A stretch of 64,000 nucleotides of DNA from Tetrahymena thermophila SB210 (Eukaryota > Ciliophora > Oligohymenophorea > Hymenostomatida > Tetrahymenidae): the NCBI RefSeq assembly GCF_000189635.1, contig NW_002476559.1, positions 930,001-994,000 of the forward strand, in the 5' to 3' direction. This document shows positions 23,740 through 37,318 of this stretch, piece by piece. A model generated the notes under the pieces. That model ran no database searches and was not told the origin of the DNA. It saw only the letters and a program-made list of their open reading frames with translations. A program made the position numbers and the translations under genes. The stretch's first letter is position 1. Each line of letters opens with the position of its first letter.

Positions 23740-24279
23740 ATGGATTACTAAAATTAAGAAATAGGTAAAGTTATTAGCGAAAACTTCAGAAATATTCCTG
23801 ATTTCCCTTAACCTGGTATTATCTTTAAAGATATTGCTCCTCTCCTCTCTAATCCTGCCATTTTTAAGCGTATTACTGATGCTTTTGTAATTGCTTTGAA
23901 GGACATTGATTTTGATAAAATTGTTATCTTAGAATCTAGAGGTTTTATTTTTGGAACCGCTATTGGTTTACAAATGGGAAAGGGATTAATTTTAATCAGA
24001 AAGAAAGGCAAACTACCTGGTAAGGTTGAATAATTCTCATTCGACTTAGAATACGGTAAGGATGTTTTTGAAATTCAAAGTGATGCTTTAGCTAAAGGTG
24101 AAAAAGTTGTTATTGTTGATGATATTCTAGCTACTGGTGGAACTGCTGATGCAGCTTGCAGATTAGTTGAAAAGGTAGGAGGAGTAGTATAAGCTGTTAT
24201 GTTCCTTTACCAAATTAAGGATCTTAAGGGCGAAGAAAGATTATCTAAATACAAGGTTATTAATCTTCATATTGAATGA
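23740..24279 (+). CDS. APRT: Adenine phosphoribosyltransferase
   Basis: Purine-salvage enzyme that converts adenine and PRPP to AMP and pyrophosphate in the cytosol. The 179-residue single exon has normal length for the family. Landmarks are [11 protein letters not shown] near the N-terminus, the ESRGF adenine-side motif at residues 65-69, RKKGKLPG at 87-94 and the PRPP-binding loop [16 protein letters not shown] at 123-138. In-frame TAA codons occur at positions such as residue 24 and are read as Gln, giving direct evidence for the ciliate code. Codon use is C-ending and less A+T rich than neighbours, as expected for a well-expressed gene. Confidence 0.97.
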
Positions 24280-26400
24280 ATAAGTGAGGTAGTGATAAAA
24301 ATAAAATAAATTGAATGAACAAGTTAGTTTGTTTTTGTATGAATGTGTTTTATATTTATGGATATAGTAGGAATTAAATTTTTTTGATTTAGTAATTTAG
24401 TATGTACTTCTTAAAGTTTAAATAATAAGATTTGCATTCAATTTTTGTAAATTAAGTAGTTTTATGTTTTTTAACTACATAAGTATTTATCATTGAATGT
24501 AATTAGTTAACTAAAATTTTTTATTTCAACATTTTTAAAGAAAGATTTTTACTCTTTTTGTTGTTATTTATTTATTGTTAAAAAGGCTTATTAAAATAGA
24601 TTGAATTATAAACAAAAAGAATAATTAAAAAACAGAATGAATAAATGATCTTTCTATATATATAAATATTTTTAATTTTCATTAAATTTTATAATAAAAA
24701 ATTTATGATATTATTAATTGACTAGTTAGCTGGTATCGTATATATATCCTGCTTTTAAGGAAGTCTAGATCTATTAAATTTTAATTTACCTTAGCATGAG
24801 GTTACTTAAATATTTATTTGATAGGATGTCAAAGGTCATAAATAAACGTTAATTGAGAGAACTTAATTAATTTTTAAATACTTCTAATTGTATTATTTAA
24901 AGATAAATAATAATTTTTATTTTTTATTAAAATACAAATTTTATTAATTTCTTAGTATTTATAAAAAATATAATTAATATTTTAATGTTTGGGAACTTAT
25001 GGTAACTATTAATAAATTAGGTATTTGAAACTAAAATTAGATCATAAAGATTAATTGAGAAACAGAAAACTTTAGAATAAGAATATCAATTAATATAAAT
25101 ATTTTAAGCAAAAATATAATAGAAAATCAGATAATCAATTTATATTTTTTTGATGTAAGAATGATATTTTTAATGATTTTTTTAAATTAAGATTACTATA
25201 ATTTTATTCTTTTTGACGATATGTGTTTAACTTTAATTCATAATTTTAAAATCAATAAATTGCTCAATCATTAAAGTAATTTATTTTATCAAGCTCAAAT
25301 TATCAAAGGTTTTTAAGTATATTTTTTGAATTTTAAGAAAATATTTATTATTTTTGGGATAGTAAATTTAAATTTTTTTATTTAAAAATTAATTACATTG
25401 CTTAATCATCCAAAAAGAATTTATTATAATCCAGTTGATTTTATCATCATTTAACTAGACTGTTAAAGTAAATTTTTGACAGTTTAAAATTTAATAGTCA
25501 TAATAAAAGAAATATGTTACTAACTCCCTCAGAATGTATTATTGTTTATTTGCAAAAGTATTCAAATATTTTAAAATATTTTTTGAATTTCTATGCATAT
25601 TTTGATGTTTAATGATCAACTCAAATAATTTATAAAACAAAATCGACGATTTTTTCAAAAGTTAATATAAAGTTTAAGTGAGAGCTATTCAAATTTCGAA
25701 TAGAACTCTCAAAATTATAATAGAATGTTCTTTCTTTTTGACAATTGTAAAGTGTCTATGTTTTCTTGAAAAAATTTTAAATTAATTGCTCAAACCTCCA
25801 AAACACACATGAATTTATTTTTATATTTTTAATTTTTATATATACTTTCAAATAAAAATTGAATGAATATATATGTATATGTCTTTATCTTTTAATAGTT
25901 ATAGTATAAAAACAAACTTACTTCTTTTATGAGTAACTATTATATTTTTTTCATTATAAGTCTAAATCTATCTTAAATAAGATTAATTAATTCATTATAA
26001 CTTCAACCAAATTTAAAAAATGTATGTAAATACAAAAAAACAAACTCATAAGAATGATCAATTAAATTTGATTAATGCCTTCTTTTAAGTAATCCTAACT
26101 AAACTTGTTTGCTTTTAACATAAATATTATTTATAACTATTGTAAATTGTGCATTTCTTGGTCATCAAAAAAAAGAATGTATTTTTTCTTTTCTATTTTA
26201 TTTTAGTTAAATATTTATTTATTTAATTTATCCATCAAAAAAATGTTTGTAAGCAATTACATCATTTACTTATTTATTATTTTAAATACTAAAAATAACT
26301 CTTTAAATAATTGGCAACATTTTCTACCCGTTTAGATTTGATAATATATTTGTTTATAAATTATTATAAAAAGTTAAGCTTTTCTCAAAGATAGATAGAT
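24280..26400. other. 2.1 kb spacer
   Basis: A+T-rich sequence between two plus-strand genes. A stem-loop lies at 25680-25710. A patch near 24720-24800 is slightly G+C richer but no RNA gene or frame could be supported. Confidence 0.5.
25680..25710. repeat. Stem-loop in spacer
   Basis: GAGAG-CTATTC at 25680-25690 pairs with GAATAG-(AA)-CTCTC at 25699-25710: eleven base pairs, with two unpaired A residues, around a loop of about eight bases. It is not near a gene end, so a terminator role is not obvious. Confidence 0.5.
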
Positions 26401-26937
26401 ATGTCTACTATGGTAAATTTCCCAAAGTACTCTCACTGTACTTTACTCTTTGTATAACAAGCAGACAAACTTCTTTTGGGTATGAAAAAAAGAGGATTTG
26501 GTGTTAATTTATGGAACGGATTTGGTGGAAAAGTTGATCTAAATGAAACTGTTAGACAAGCTGCAATTCGCGAAACCTAAGAAGAATGTGGTATTACTCC
26601 TATCGATCCTAAGTTTTTGGGTTTACTTAAATTCAATATGAACTTAGACTAAAAGACCATTATAGTTCATGTCTTTAAATCTACTGAATATACCGGAAAC
26701 ATAACTGAAAGCGAAGAAATGCTTCCTAAATGGTTCGATATAGATAAAATTAATTATGATGTAATGTGGCCTGATGACAGAATTTGGTATCCTGATATGT
26801 TAAAAACCAATGTCTTCTTTTTTGGTGAATACGATTTTTAAGAGCATTCAGTAATCACCTCTTCAAACCACAAAATAGTAAAAGAAGAAGAATTACTAGC
26901 TTTACAAAAATAATTATCAAAAATACCTTTAGACTGA
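26401..26937 (+). CDS. MTH1/NUDT1-type Nudix hydrolase
   Basis: Likely 8-oxo-purine nucleotide triphosphatase that sanitises oxidised dNTPs. The 178-residue intronless protein aligns with MTH1 over its length. The Nudix box G-x5-E-x7-RE-x2-EE-x-G is complete at residues 43-65 (G43, E49, R57, E58, E61, E62, G64). The MTH1-specific substrate residues are also present: the Asn of LWNGFGGKV and the two Asp of MWPDD. The MKKRGFG stretch before the box is typical of MTH1. The first ATG was used; a second in-frame ATG lies three codons on. TAA within the Nudix box region is read as Gln. Confidence 0.95.
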
Positions 26938-28041
26938 CCACAAAAGTGATTAAATATTTCTGACATATATTTATTTATTTATTCATTCATTTTGATATTT
27001 TTGGCGCTTATATTAAAATCGCTTTTTATCATCAAGAAACATATAAATTTAATAATTATAGCTAAGATATTCTTTATCAGACATAAATTGTTATTTCTAA
27101 AATAGTAAAATAAATAAATTAATAATAAATTATCGTATGTTAAATAAATTAATAAATATTTCTTGAAAATGTATTTTTTTGTTATTTATTTGTGCTTTGT
27201 TGAATATTTTTATTAATTATTTTTAATTTTCTTTACTTTAAACGAAATAAATAAATAAACAAAATTTGTTGATATTTCTTTAAAAAATAAATATTAAAAT
27301 GGTTTTAATTTAGTAAATCCATAGTAGAGTATTTATTAAATATTTAATAGCATTTTTATAATCAAACGTAAAAATGCGTTTAACTCATTTAGATTTTGTA
27401 ATTTATAAAGTAATCGAAATCAATTGATACTTGTTTAAATTGGCTATGAAATCAATTATTTCTTCTATTACTTTTAACAATAAAAGTTAATGTAATCAGT
27501 TTTTTATAATACTTTTTTTAATTAGAAATAGATAAAAAGCGGATACACTAGAAGTTCAATTTATAATTTATTTTAAGTAGATGTATTTAAATTGGATATC
27601 TAATTTATTCATAAAAAGTTACAAAAATTAACAAATTTATTTTGTAATTTTCATCTAACAAAAAAAATAATTATTTATCTTGAATAAAATATATTTTACT
27701 TTATTTTCAGACATTTTTGTTAAAAATATGTAAGAATTTATTGGATATATTTATTTATTTATTGTTTTTTTAAATAACAAATTTCTTACATATATTGCAG
27801 ATTTCTAATGAATAAATAATAGCTATGATAGCCAAACATTAGAATAGGTTCATCTATTCCAAAAACAATTTAATTTTTTACCTAAATCAACTTTCAAAAA
27901 TGCGTTAGAAATATATATATATCGTTGAATTCTATTTAAATCAAATCTTTATTATAAATTACATTTTTTACTAATAACAAAAATTAATAAAAACCAAAAA
28001 AAAGCATACAAATAAGAAGTTTATTATTATTACTACATAAA
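26938..28041. other. Spacer between Nudix and AIG1-like genes
   Basis: A+T-rich, with TTTA and ATAA runs; presumed promoter of the first AIG1-like gene. No coding signal or RNA gene was seen. Confidence 0.5.
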
Positions 28042-28827
28042 ATGGGATTTTACGACGATGATCACTCTTAGATAAATGAGAGTTGGATCCTAAAGAACAA
28101 TTAAAATGCGCTATTAGCTATAAGAGTGACTCTTTTTATACTAGTTGATGCTATATGGTGGTTTTAAATCTACAATTCAACAGAAGTGAATTTCCTTTAT
28201 TTAGTTACTAATTTTTAATACTTAACTCTATGGGGAGTCAACTTACTCCATTTCTATTTGATATTTGCTTTGATTGATATGATATATTTTAGAGTCAAAT
28301 AAAAAAATTTATAAGGTCTTTGGAAGTTGGAGCATTTCATCTTTTAGTTTGGATTTGCTACTTCTTTAACAATTTTTCTTCTTTTTTGGGTTGGCATATA
28401 TCCAACTCTCAGTGAAAGTGCTAAGAATGATTCTTGGCTGATGTTTATTAATGTTGCAGATCATGGTATTATATTTGTACTTTATTATGCAGAATACATT
28501 ATTAATAACATTATTTTCAGATGGAAATAATTTTTTTTAACTCTTGCAGGATGTGTTGCATACATGATAGTGAATATCATAGTAACCTTTTCTTATGAAA
28601 AAGTCTACTCGATAATAAGTTGGGTTTCCTTAACAAGTTATATTTACGTAATAGTAGCCTTTTTAATAACTCTATTCCACTATTGGTTTGGTATGAAGCT
28701 TTACCATAAGTTTAAATATAATAAGATATACTAAGTATAATTATCCAACACTCCTACAACTACTAATATTTAACTTCCAGCTTTATCTTCAGAGACAAAT
28801 ATGATCAAAGTAGAAGAAAAAGTTTGA
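28042..28827 (+). CDS. AIG1/FAR-17a-like membrane hydrolase, paralog 1
   Basis: Intronless 261-residue protein with about six membrane helices. It resembles the AIG1/ADTRP family, whose members are threonine hydrolases of fatty-acid esters of hydroxy fatty acids. The family's Thr in FLT/YLT before a hydrophobic helix is at residue 62 (YLTLWGVNLLHFYLIF), and the catalytic His is at residue 141 in ADHGIIFVLYYAE, with spacing to the following Glu equal to that of human AIG1. The middle block EHFIFQFGFATSLTIFLLFW and the YP pair after it also fit. The C-terminal 35 residues are cytosolic and polar. A tandem paralog follows 1 kb downstream. Family assignment is by eye. Confidence 0.75.
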
Positions 28828-29849
28828 AAAAAATAATATATTTATATCTAAATTCAATATCTATATACAAACATTTTTATCTTGTAATTTAAATTAATAT
28901 ATTCTCATCTTTCTTTTTGCATATTCAAACAATAGATTCGATTTTACCTCTAATAAGTAAATTATTGTTTTGCGAATATTATTTTTTAATAGGAATAAGT
29001 AAATTTTTAATAGCCTTACGTTTTTATAATGAATATAATTAAATTAATTGGGTGATATTTACACAAACAGTATATTCTGTTAACTTTTAGTGATCATAAA
29101 TACTTTTATTGTTATTTCTACTAATATTTGAAATTAAAAATGCTTTTTTTGTTTAGGTTTAATTTAATTTGCTCAAATAACTTTATTATCAATTTATAAA
29201 CCTTTAAACACATAAATATTTAAAAACAATTAATTAAAAAAGGTGGATTTAATTTGATTTTTTATACTATAATTAACACTTATATAAATAAATATATATG
29301 TTTTAATCTAAAATTTGATGATATTTTTAGAATTTTTTCTTGAAAATAATAAATCAATTAAATCTATCATTTATTTTATTGAACGACCATTCATGATTTT
29401 GTGTTTATTTTTTATAAGAAAAGTGACAAAAATAAACAAATATTCTAAATACTGTATATAATGATATAATAATACACTATTTTTAGAATGAAAAAGTCAA
29501 GCATCATTAAATTTTAGATTTTAAATTAAATATGTTTAAATGAATGATTTATAAAAATGTTTGTAAAATTATGGTAATTAATTTAAAATGTTGAAGCAAA
29601 GTAATTATTTTAAAATATTATGAGCATTTTCTATAATAAAAAAAATTTAAAAAAACTGAATATTTAATTAATTGCAATAATATAATTCTGAATTAATTTT
29701 CTATATAATCTGATATTTAATTAATTATAGACAAACAGACAGACAGATAGAGAGAAATATATTTTGATGTATTTCTAATAAATTATTTATTGTTCATTTT
29801 AATAAATACAAAGAAAAGATAGTTACTCTTAATCATAGAACTCTTTGAA
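28828..29849. other. Spacer between AIG1-like paralogs
   Basis: A+T-rich promoter-side sequence of the second paralog, with AGAC tetranucleotides near 29730-29750. No gene was seen. Confidence 0.5.
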
Positions 29850-30641
29850 ATGTTAGAATTTTTCAATGAAGATCGCTCTTAGATAAACGAGAGTTGGCTG
29901 ATTAAATAAAATCTTAATGCAATTTTAGGTATTAGAGTAGTTTTACTAATAATTGTGCACGCAATATGGTGGTTTTAGATATATAATGGCAACTTAAATT
30001 TTCTGTTTTTGCTCACAAATTTAAAATTTTTAACTATTTGGGGACTTAATTTGTTGCATTTCTACCTAATATTTGCTGTAGCTGATATGATTTACTACAA
30101 AGTTAAAAGAGTTAAATTTTCTGTATTTTGGAAATTAGAGCACTTCCTTTTTTAGTTTGGCTTTGCTACTTCTCTCACTATTCTTATTCTTTTTTGGGGT
30201 TGTATTTATCCTACCCTCAAAAATAAATTTACAGATGACTCTTGGATGATGTTCGTAAATGTTTGTTATCATGGCATAATATTTATAATTTATTACATAG
30301 AATTTGCTATAAATAATATTATTTTTAGAAGAAAATAATTTATCCTAACCGCAATCGGGTGTTTATCCTATTTAATAATAAACATAATTGTAACCTTTTC
30401 ATATGGTAGAGTATATCCTCTGATGACCTGGATGAATGCAATTAGTTATTTATATGCGCTTGCAGCATTTATAATAACTATTTTTCATTTCTGGTTAGCA
30501 ATGGTACTCTACAACAAATACAAACTTCCATCACTTTCAATTAATTTTGATCACTTATCCATTCCAGGTAGCGTTATATAATTGACTAATAAAGACCTTC
30601 CATCTGATAATGATCTCATAAAAAATTAACAAAAACTTTGA
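29850..30641 (+). CDS. AIG1/FAR-17a-like membrane hydrolase, paralog 2
   Basis: Intronless 263-residue tandem paralog of the gene at 28042. The two share the N-terminal SQINESW block, the LLHFYLIF helix, EHF(L/I)FQFGFATSLTI and INNIIFR-(W/R)-KQF. The candidate catalytic Thr and His fall at exactly the same residues as in paralog 1 (Thr62 in FLTIWG, His141 in CYHGIIF), while the loops and C-terminal tail have diverged, suggesting an old duplication under selection. About six membrane helices. The product probably sits in an endomembrane; the natural substrate is unknown. Confidence 0.75.
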
Positions 30642-31598
30642 TAAATAGTTTGGAAGTATTAAAAAAAACACAAAATTGTAAATTGTTGTTTTGTTTAAAT
30701 ATTCTATTAATTAAATATAAGAATTAGTTATTATCTAATCATTAATGAATGAATGAATAAATAAATAAATAAAAAAATTATTTTTAATATTTCATGATAT
30801 CGAAAAATTGTTATTAAATAATTATTAAGTAAAAACTATTTAATATAATATTAATGTATTTTTGTGTGTATGATGAATAGATGGGTAGGTATATAGATAG
30901 ATAAAACTTCATTTTAAAAATTTAATGAATTATGTTTAGATAATATGATAAATGTTTGTTTGTATTAGTTAATATAAATTAAATTAAATTTAAATAATTC
31001 ATTCGTTCATTAATAATAAAAACTTATTTTTTAAATGAATGAATGAATTAATAATATTTTATATTTTAGTTTGATTTTTAATTAATAATTAAATAATTTA
31101 TTTAGACTTAAATTAAATAAACATTTTTTGCTAAAATGCTTATTATTAATATAGAATCTAATTAGTACTCCTTTGTTTAAACACGTTTAAACAAAAGGGA
31201 AATACTTTTTATGAATAGTTTGTATTTATTAACAAATTATTCAATTTTTCCATTCAAAAGAATTCAATTAAGCTAATCATAAAAGTATGATTAAACTTTT
31301 ACAAATGAAAAAATTAGATAGAATTTTGTTATATTTGATTAAAAGACTAGATTTAATTAAATTGAATGAATAAATAAATTGTTTTGATTTTAAAAGATAT
31401 TATAATAAATATAATTATTTTACATTTTAGCTAAAATATAATCAAATCAACTTAAAATTTACTTTTTATAAATTGATATAAATGCACTTTTGATAACACT
31501 TTTTACAAATTTTTATTTCTTATTAATAGATACAGACATTTAGGATTATAATCTATAAGGTATTTTTTAAATATTAACTGATTAAGCATTTATTGCTT
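30642..31598. other. Spacer between convergent genes
   Basis: A+T-rich sequence between the stops of the second AIG1-like gene and coatomer zeta. It contains AAAT and TGAA runs and a 13-base inverted repeat at 31170-31198. No gene was seen. Confidence 0.5.
31170..31198. repeat. Near-perfect inverted repeat between convergent genes
   Basis: CCTTTGTTTAAAC (31170-31182), a two-base spacer AC, then GTTTAAACAAAAGG (31185-31198). The arms pair over 13 bases with one extra A. The tiny loop favours a cruciform or protein-binding dyad over a stable RNA hairpin. Confidence 0.6.
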
Positions 31599-32496
31599 TC
31601 ACATATGAAGTTGCTACTTTATTTTACTCTTAGCAATATCAAACACCTTTATAAATAATAAATAAAATTTAGAGGTTTAAATTACATTGTTTTCATTACA
31701 GAAGAAAAGGCTTTTTTATCACTAGGGTTTAAATTCATGTTATGAGTGTCTGCCATCATGGATCTTGCTAACAAAGTATTTGATTCTAAGTTTACTACAA
31801 TTCTATTTGATAAATTTATATATATTTTGATATTTAAATTAAGCTTAGTAATTAATTGATATTGTTTACCCTTCATGGATGATTTCATCTATGATTGTAA
31901 TAACTGATTCAAATTTGGAAATAATTTATTCTACATCTATATTGTCTCTATTTATTTGTTTATTTTTTTATTTATTTTAAATAAAATTTTGTCATCTTTT
32001 CAATTAATATTTAATACTGTGTTATGTGATTTAATGATTCTAATATAACATCAAGGATTTAACTTAGGAGAATTTCGTTTTCTTCTTAATCTGAAAATAT
32101 AAACAATAACACGTCTTTGAATTTTTTGAAAACAATATTCAACTAGTAGAATGAAAATATTTCAGCTATTAAAAATAAAATAATATTTTTAACATCAATT
32201 AGAGGTGCAAATTCAATTTTAAAATTATAAAAAGCTTAATCTTTCCTATAATTTTAGATAGATGTTTTTTAGTTTTTGCAATAATTATTTTTACTCTAAC
32301 TTGGTTTCATATCTTTGATTTTTAGCTTGATTGCTTTATTGCAGATGTCTTATTCAAATTTTCTTTAACCTTCGAATGTTTAAATGTTATTATTGTTCAC
32401 ATTCAATTTAGATTGTTGAAAAGCAGTGGTATAATATTTAGAATATATTCTATCTCCGCTCATTTTAAGGAATGATATTCCTAAAATCTTGCTCAT
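31599..32496 (-). CDS. Coatomer zeta subunit (COPI small subunit)
   Basis: Longin-fold small subunit of the COPI coat, which acts in Golgi-to-ER transport. Five small exons (32496-32295, 32165-32018, 31947-31870, 31802-31700, 31646-31599) give 192 residues. After splicing, the protein runs colinearly with zeta-COP: SGDRIYSKYY, FEQDICNKA, DVLLFIFS, NEILLSQILDVILESL, VITIIDEIIHEG and a final IAKSKIKQQLHM. The ungapped match across the joins at introns 2, 3 and 4 is the basis for choosing those splice sites. Introns are 32166-32294, 31948-32017, 31803-31869 and 31647-31699. Unspliced frames stay open for long stretches, so automatic calls would mis-model this gene. The start could be one exon further upstream. 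Confidence 0.85.
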
Positions 32497-33803
32497 AAAT
32501 GGATAACTAACTTACTGTTGTAAAAAAATAAAAACATCGCTAGAAACTTATGGTTTAAAATAACTCAAATACATTTTTAGGTGCAGCACTACTCATTTTC
32601 CTATTCTTTTATTGATATTATCTTAATTATAAATTTTAATGACACTAAATTCTAACTTGATAAAGCTTGTTTGCTTGCTAGTTTGTGAAATTTAAAATAT
32701 TTGTTTCTTCTTATGGAATTTAATTTCAATTACTTAGATTAAAATAGTATAAATTTTATTTTGATAAAAAGTAAGAATTTCTCAGAAAATTTATAAAATC
32801 CTAAAAATGGTCTCACGTGATGTTTCAAAATTTTATTTGTTTTACAAATTTAAACTTAAATGTAATAGAATGAAAGTATTTTTAGAGCAAAGTATTTTAC
32901 CAAAACTCATTAATTTGATTTATGATTCTATTTAAGATAATTTATGTAGAAGTCTGTCTATTTATTTATTTAGTGGTGGAGTTAACTAATTTTAGTAATA
33001 AATAGAATTAATTATTAATTAAAAACTACATACATACATGGAAATATTCAAAAATCACAAAAAAAAGAAAGGTTCGTTCTATATTCTTTTTTTCACTTAT
33101 GAAATCGTTAAATTAATCAGGTTACTTACACTCACGAGTCCAATACATATTAAATAAAATAGTAAATAAGTAATTGAAGCAAGATCTAACAGGGAAAAAG
33201 CAGGTAAACTAAGTTAAGGAAATCTTAAAATGTGAATGGGTAACACATTACATTTTGTAAAGAATTTTCTACTTTTAATAATCAACCTATGGATAACAAA
33301 TAAGTTTGGAGATTCTAAAAAGTTAAACATCTACTGAATTAATTCTTTGCTATGATAAATATTATAAGAAATAATTATTTATTTGATGCAATAAATTTTT
33401 ATAGCATTAAAATAAAGTTTTTGATACTAAAAAAAAATTCAAATAAATTATTAATTGATAAATAAATAAATATGTAGATAGATTGATTGATTGATTGATC
33501 ATTGTTAATTACCAATTTCGCATGAAGAAAGCAAGCAAGAATCATTTGAGTTATTAAAATTTTAAAATATGTAAATAAAACTTGATAAATATTAATAAAA
33601 GAATGAATCATTTTGATACTCATTCATATTTTTTATAATTTATTATTCAACCTCGCAGAGTTAATAAAAACAAATCAAATAAATCAATCAAAGTTGCTTG
33701 CATTAAATCCAGCAATCTTTAAAAATTATAAAAATAAATTAAGAAATACATAAATTCTTTTTCTTAAAAAAAAAGTAGTAAGTAAGTTAGTTAAATAGAA
33801 GAA
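32497..33803. other. Spacer between divergent coatomer zeta and kinase genes
   Basis: Presumed shared promoter region. A less A+T-rich island at about 33120-33320 has several possible stems (for example AATGTG/CACATT around 33229-33250 and AAGAT/ATCTT around 33182-33226) but no frame. Nothing else was recognised. Confidence 0.45.
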
Positions 33804-35390
<1,587 letters not shown>

Positions 35391-35661
35391 GGCTAAAATG
35401 AATGAAGTTTAGTCATAGATCGACTTTCAATAAAACAAAAAAGCATTAAATAAATAAATAATTAAGGAATTATAATTGTAACATATAATAGCATATAGAT
35501 AAATAGATACATAAATAAATAAATATATTGTAATCAAATTTAATTATTAGATATATTTATTTTCATCTTATAAATAAATATAAGCGATGAAATATAAATT
35601 AATAAATCAAATTTTTATATAAATAAAAAACAAGTATATTTTATTTTATTATTTTCCTTTC

Positions 35662-37318
35662 TCACATGTTTAACTCAGCAGCATGTTCACTTAAATCCTG
35701 AAGAGCTTCATCAAAAGCTTAATCAAATTCTTTAAGAGTTTACTTTTTACAAAAAATTATTAACCTAAAAAATTTTTTAAATGTTTTAGTTTTATTTAAT
35801 AAATATCTAAAAAATATTGTTAACTAATATTTATTATTAATCTGGGTTTTGATATTATTTCTCAATCTATCTATTGGATTGACAATTTTTATTTTATTTT
35901 ATTTAAATTAACAAAAGAGGATTTATTCCAAGCTTTAACTTAATTCTCAATTTAAAAAATTTTAGTTGGTTATGCTATAATTTATTTAAATTATTTAAAA
36001 GATTTATTTATTTTTCTTAAAATATTTGAGTTTTAAAAGAAAAAACTTACTTTTAAGTATATTTAATATCAATTATCCAAAAAATAATTTATTAATTTAA
36101 ATTATTCTGATTTAAATATAAAATCTTATGAAGATATACAACACTTAACCATTTTAGCTAGCTTCTATTTATAAATTTTAGGATTTATTAAAATGTTTTA
36201 TATAAACATCGATTAAATATAATAAAAAAGAATATTTATTTATTTATTTATTTATTTACCTATTGTTGTTTTTAGTATTCGAATGATTCTATCAAGAATT
36301 CTAATTCATCTAAAATTCCTTATTAAACTTTAGATATATTTGAGTGTATGTCAACCCTTCCTAAAAGCATTCTAAATTGATTATCTTCTGAATAAGGTCT
36401 TTCAAAAGCTTTTATTTTTTCTTAATCTTAATCAGTAAGGTTGAATAAGCTTATAAGTATTATGACTAGAAGACTCAATAAAACTTAACCTGAAAGACAT
36501 AGAAAATTAGTAAATATTTTTCCAAGGTAAGTTTTAGGTATCAGATCTCCATAACCGACTGTTGTTACTGCGACAATAACAAAATATCCACCTAATATAT
36601 ATAAAATAGATTTTCTAATATTTACTTATAATTTTAGGCAATTTACTTTACAATATTGAATTAAATTATTCAGGCTGTTTGTTAAGTTCAAGCACAAATA
36701 TTATATAACTGAAAACAAAAATAAAAAGAAGGGTAATTGATGAAATTAGCATTAAAGGTCTAAACTAGTTAAGACTCTTAAAAGAAAACCAAAAAGAATG
36801 CTTCTTATTGTAATATTCATTATTGATTAAAATATATTTGATAATTTCAATAAACTTGAGAGTTGAAAATATGCTAATTATAGAGTCTATTTGATAATCT
36901 ACTTCAATATGAACAATAGCATTCACTCTTGGAGGTGTGCAAATAAGTAAAATAAGAATGGTAACAATATTCAAATTTTTCTTATTCTCTCTATAATAAA
37001 AAAAGACACTTGCACAACTTAATATCAAGCATACAATTCTTAAAAAAAAAAAGACTGCATCTTCATTTTGATTGAGCAATATAATTAGATTATCTTCTTA
37101 TTATGTCAAAGTCTACTTTGTGAAATAATAGCTCTACAATTTTAAGTATGAAATAATTTTTAACTACTTATTAAGTAAGAAATTGAGACAAAATATTTTT
37201 GTAAGGTTCAACAAAGGCATTTATTTTAAAAATTTACTTCACAACATTGGATTAATCCATTAATTGAGCACAGTATTGTATAGAGTTTATGATTTCTCAT
37301 TATCTTCATATTTTACAT
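35662..37318 (-). CDS. SK-like potassium channel
   Basis: Four exons (37318-37238, 37163-36647, 36591-36260, 35742-35662) give about 336 residues. The selectivity filter TTVGYGD follows a pore helix (FNSILQSGYFVIVAV) that spans intron 2 with standard spacing. Upstream helices resemble S2-S5 of the small-conductance calcium-activated family, including a Pro pair after S3 (CTPP) and an S4 nearly free of Arg/Lys, so voltage gating is unlikely. After S6 comes a Gln/Glu-rich, probably coiled-coil tail comparable in position to the SK calmodulin-binding region. The last 27 codons are on an exon beyond a 517-base intron. The first of two in-frame ATGs (37318, 37309) is used. Confidence 0.8.

Noticed and set aside
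36592..36625. A 34-base intron in the potassium channel (donor GTAAATATT)
   Set aside because: It is shorter than other introns here, and the alternative 55-base intron with donor GTAAATTGCC gives the standard pore-helix spacing.
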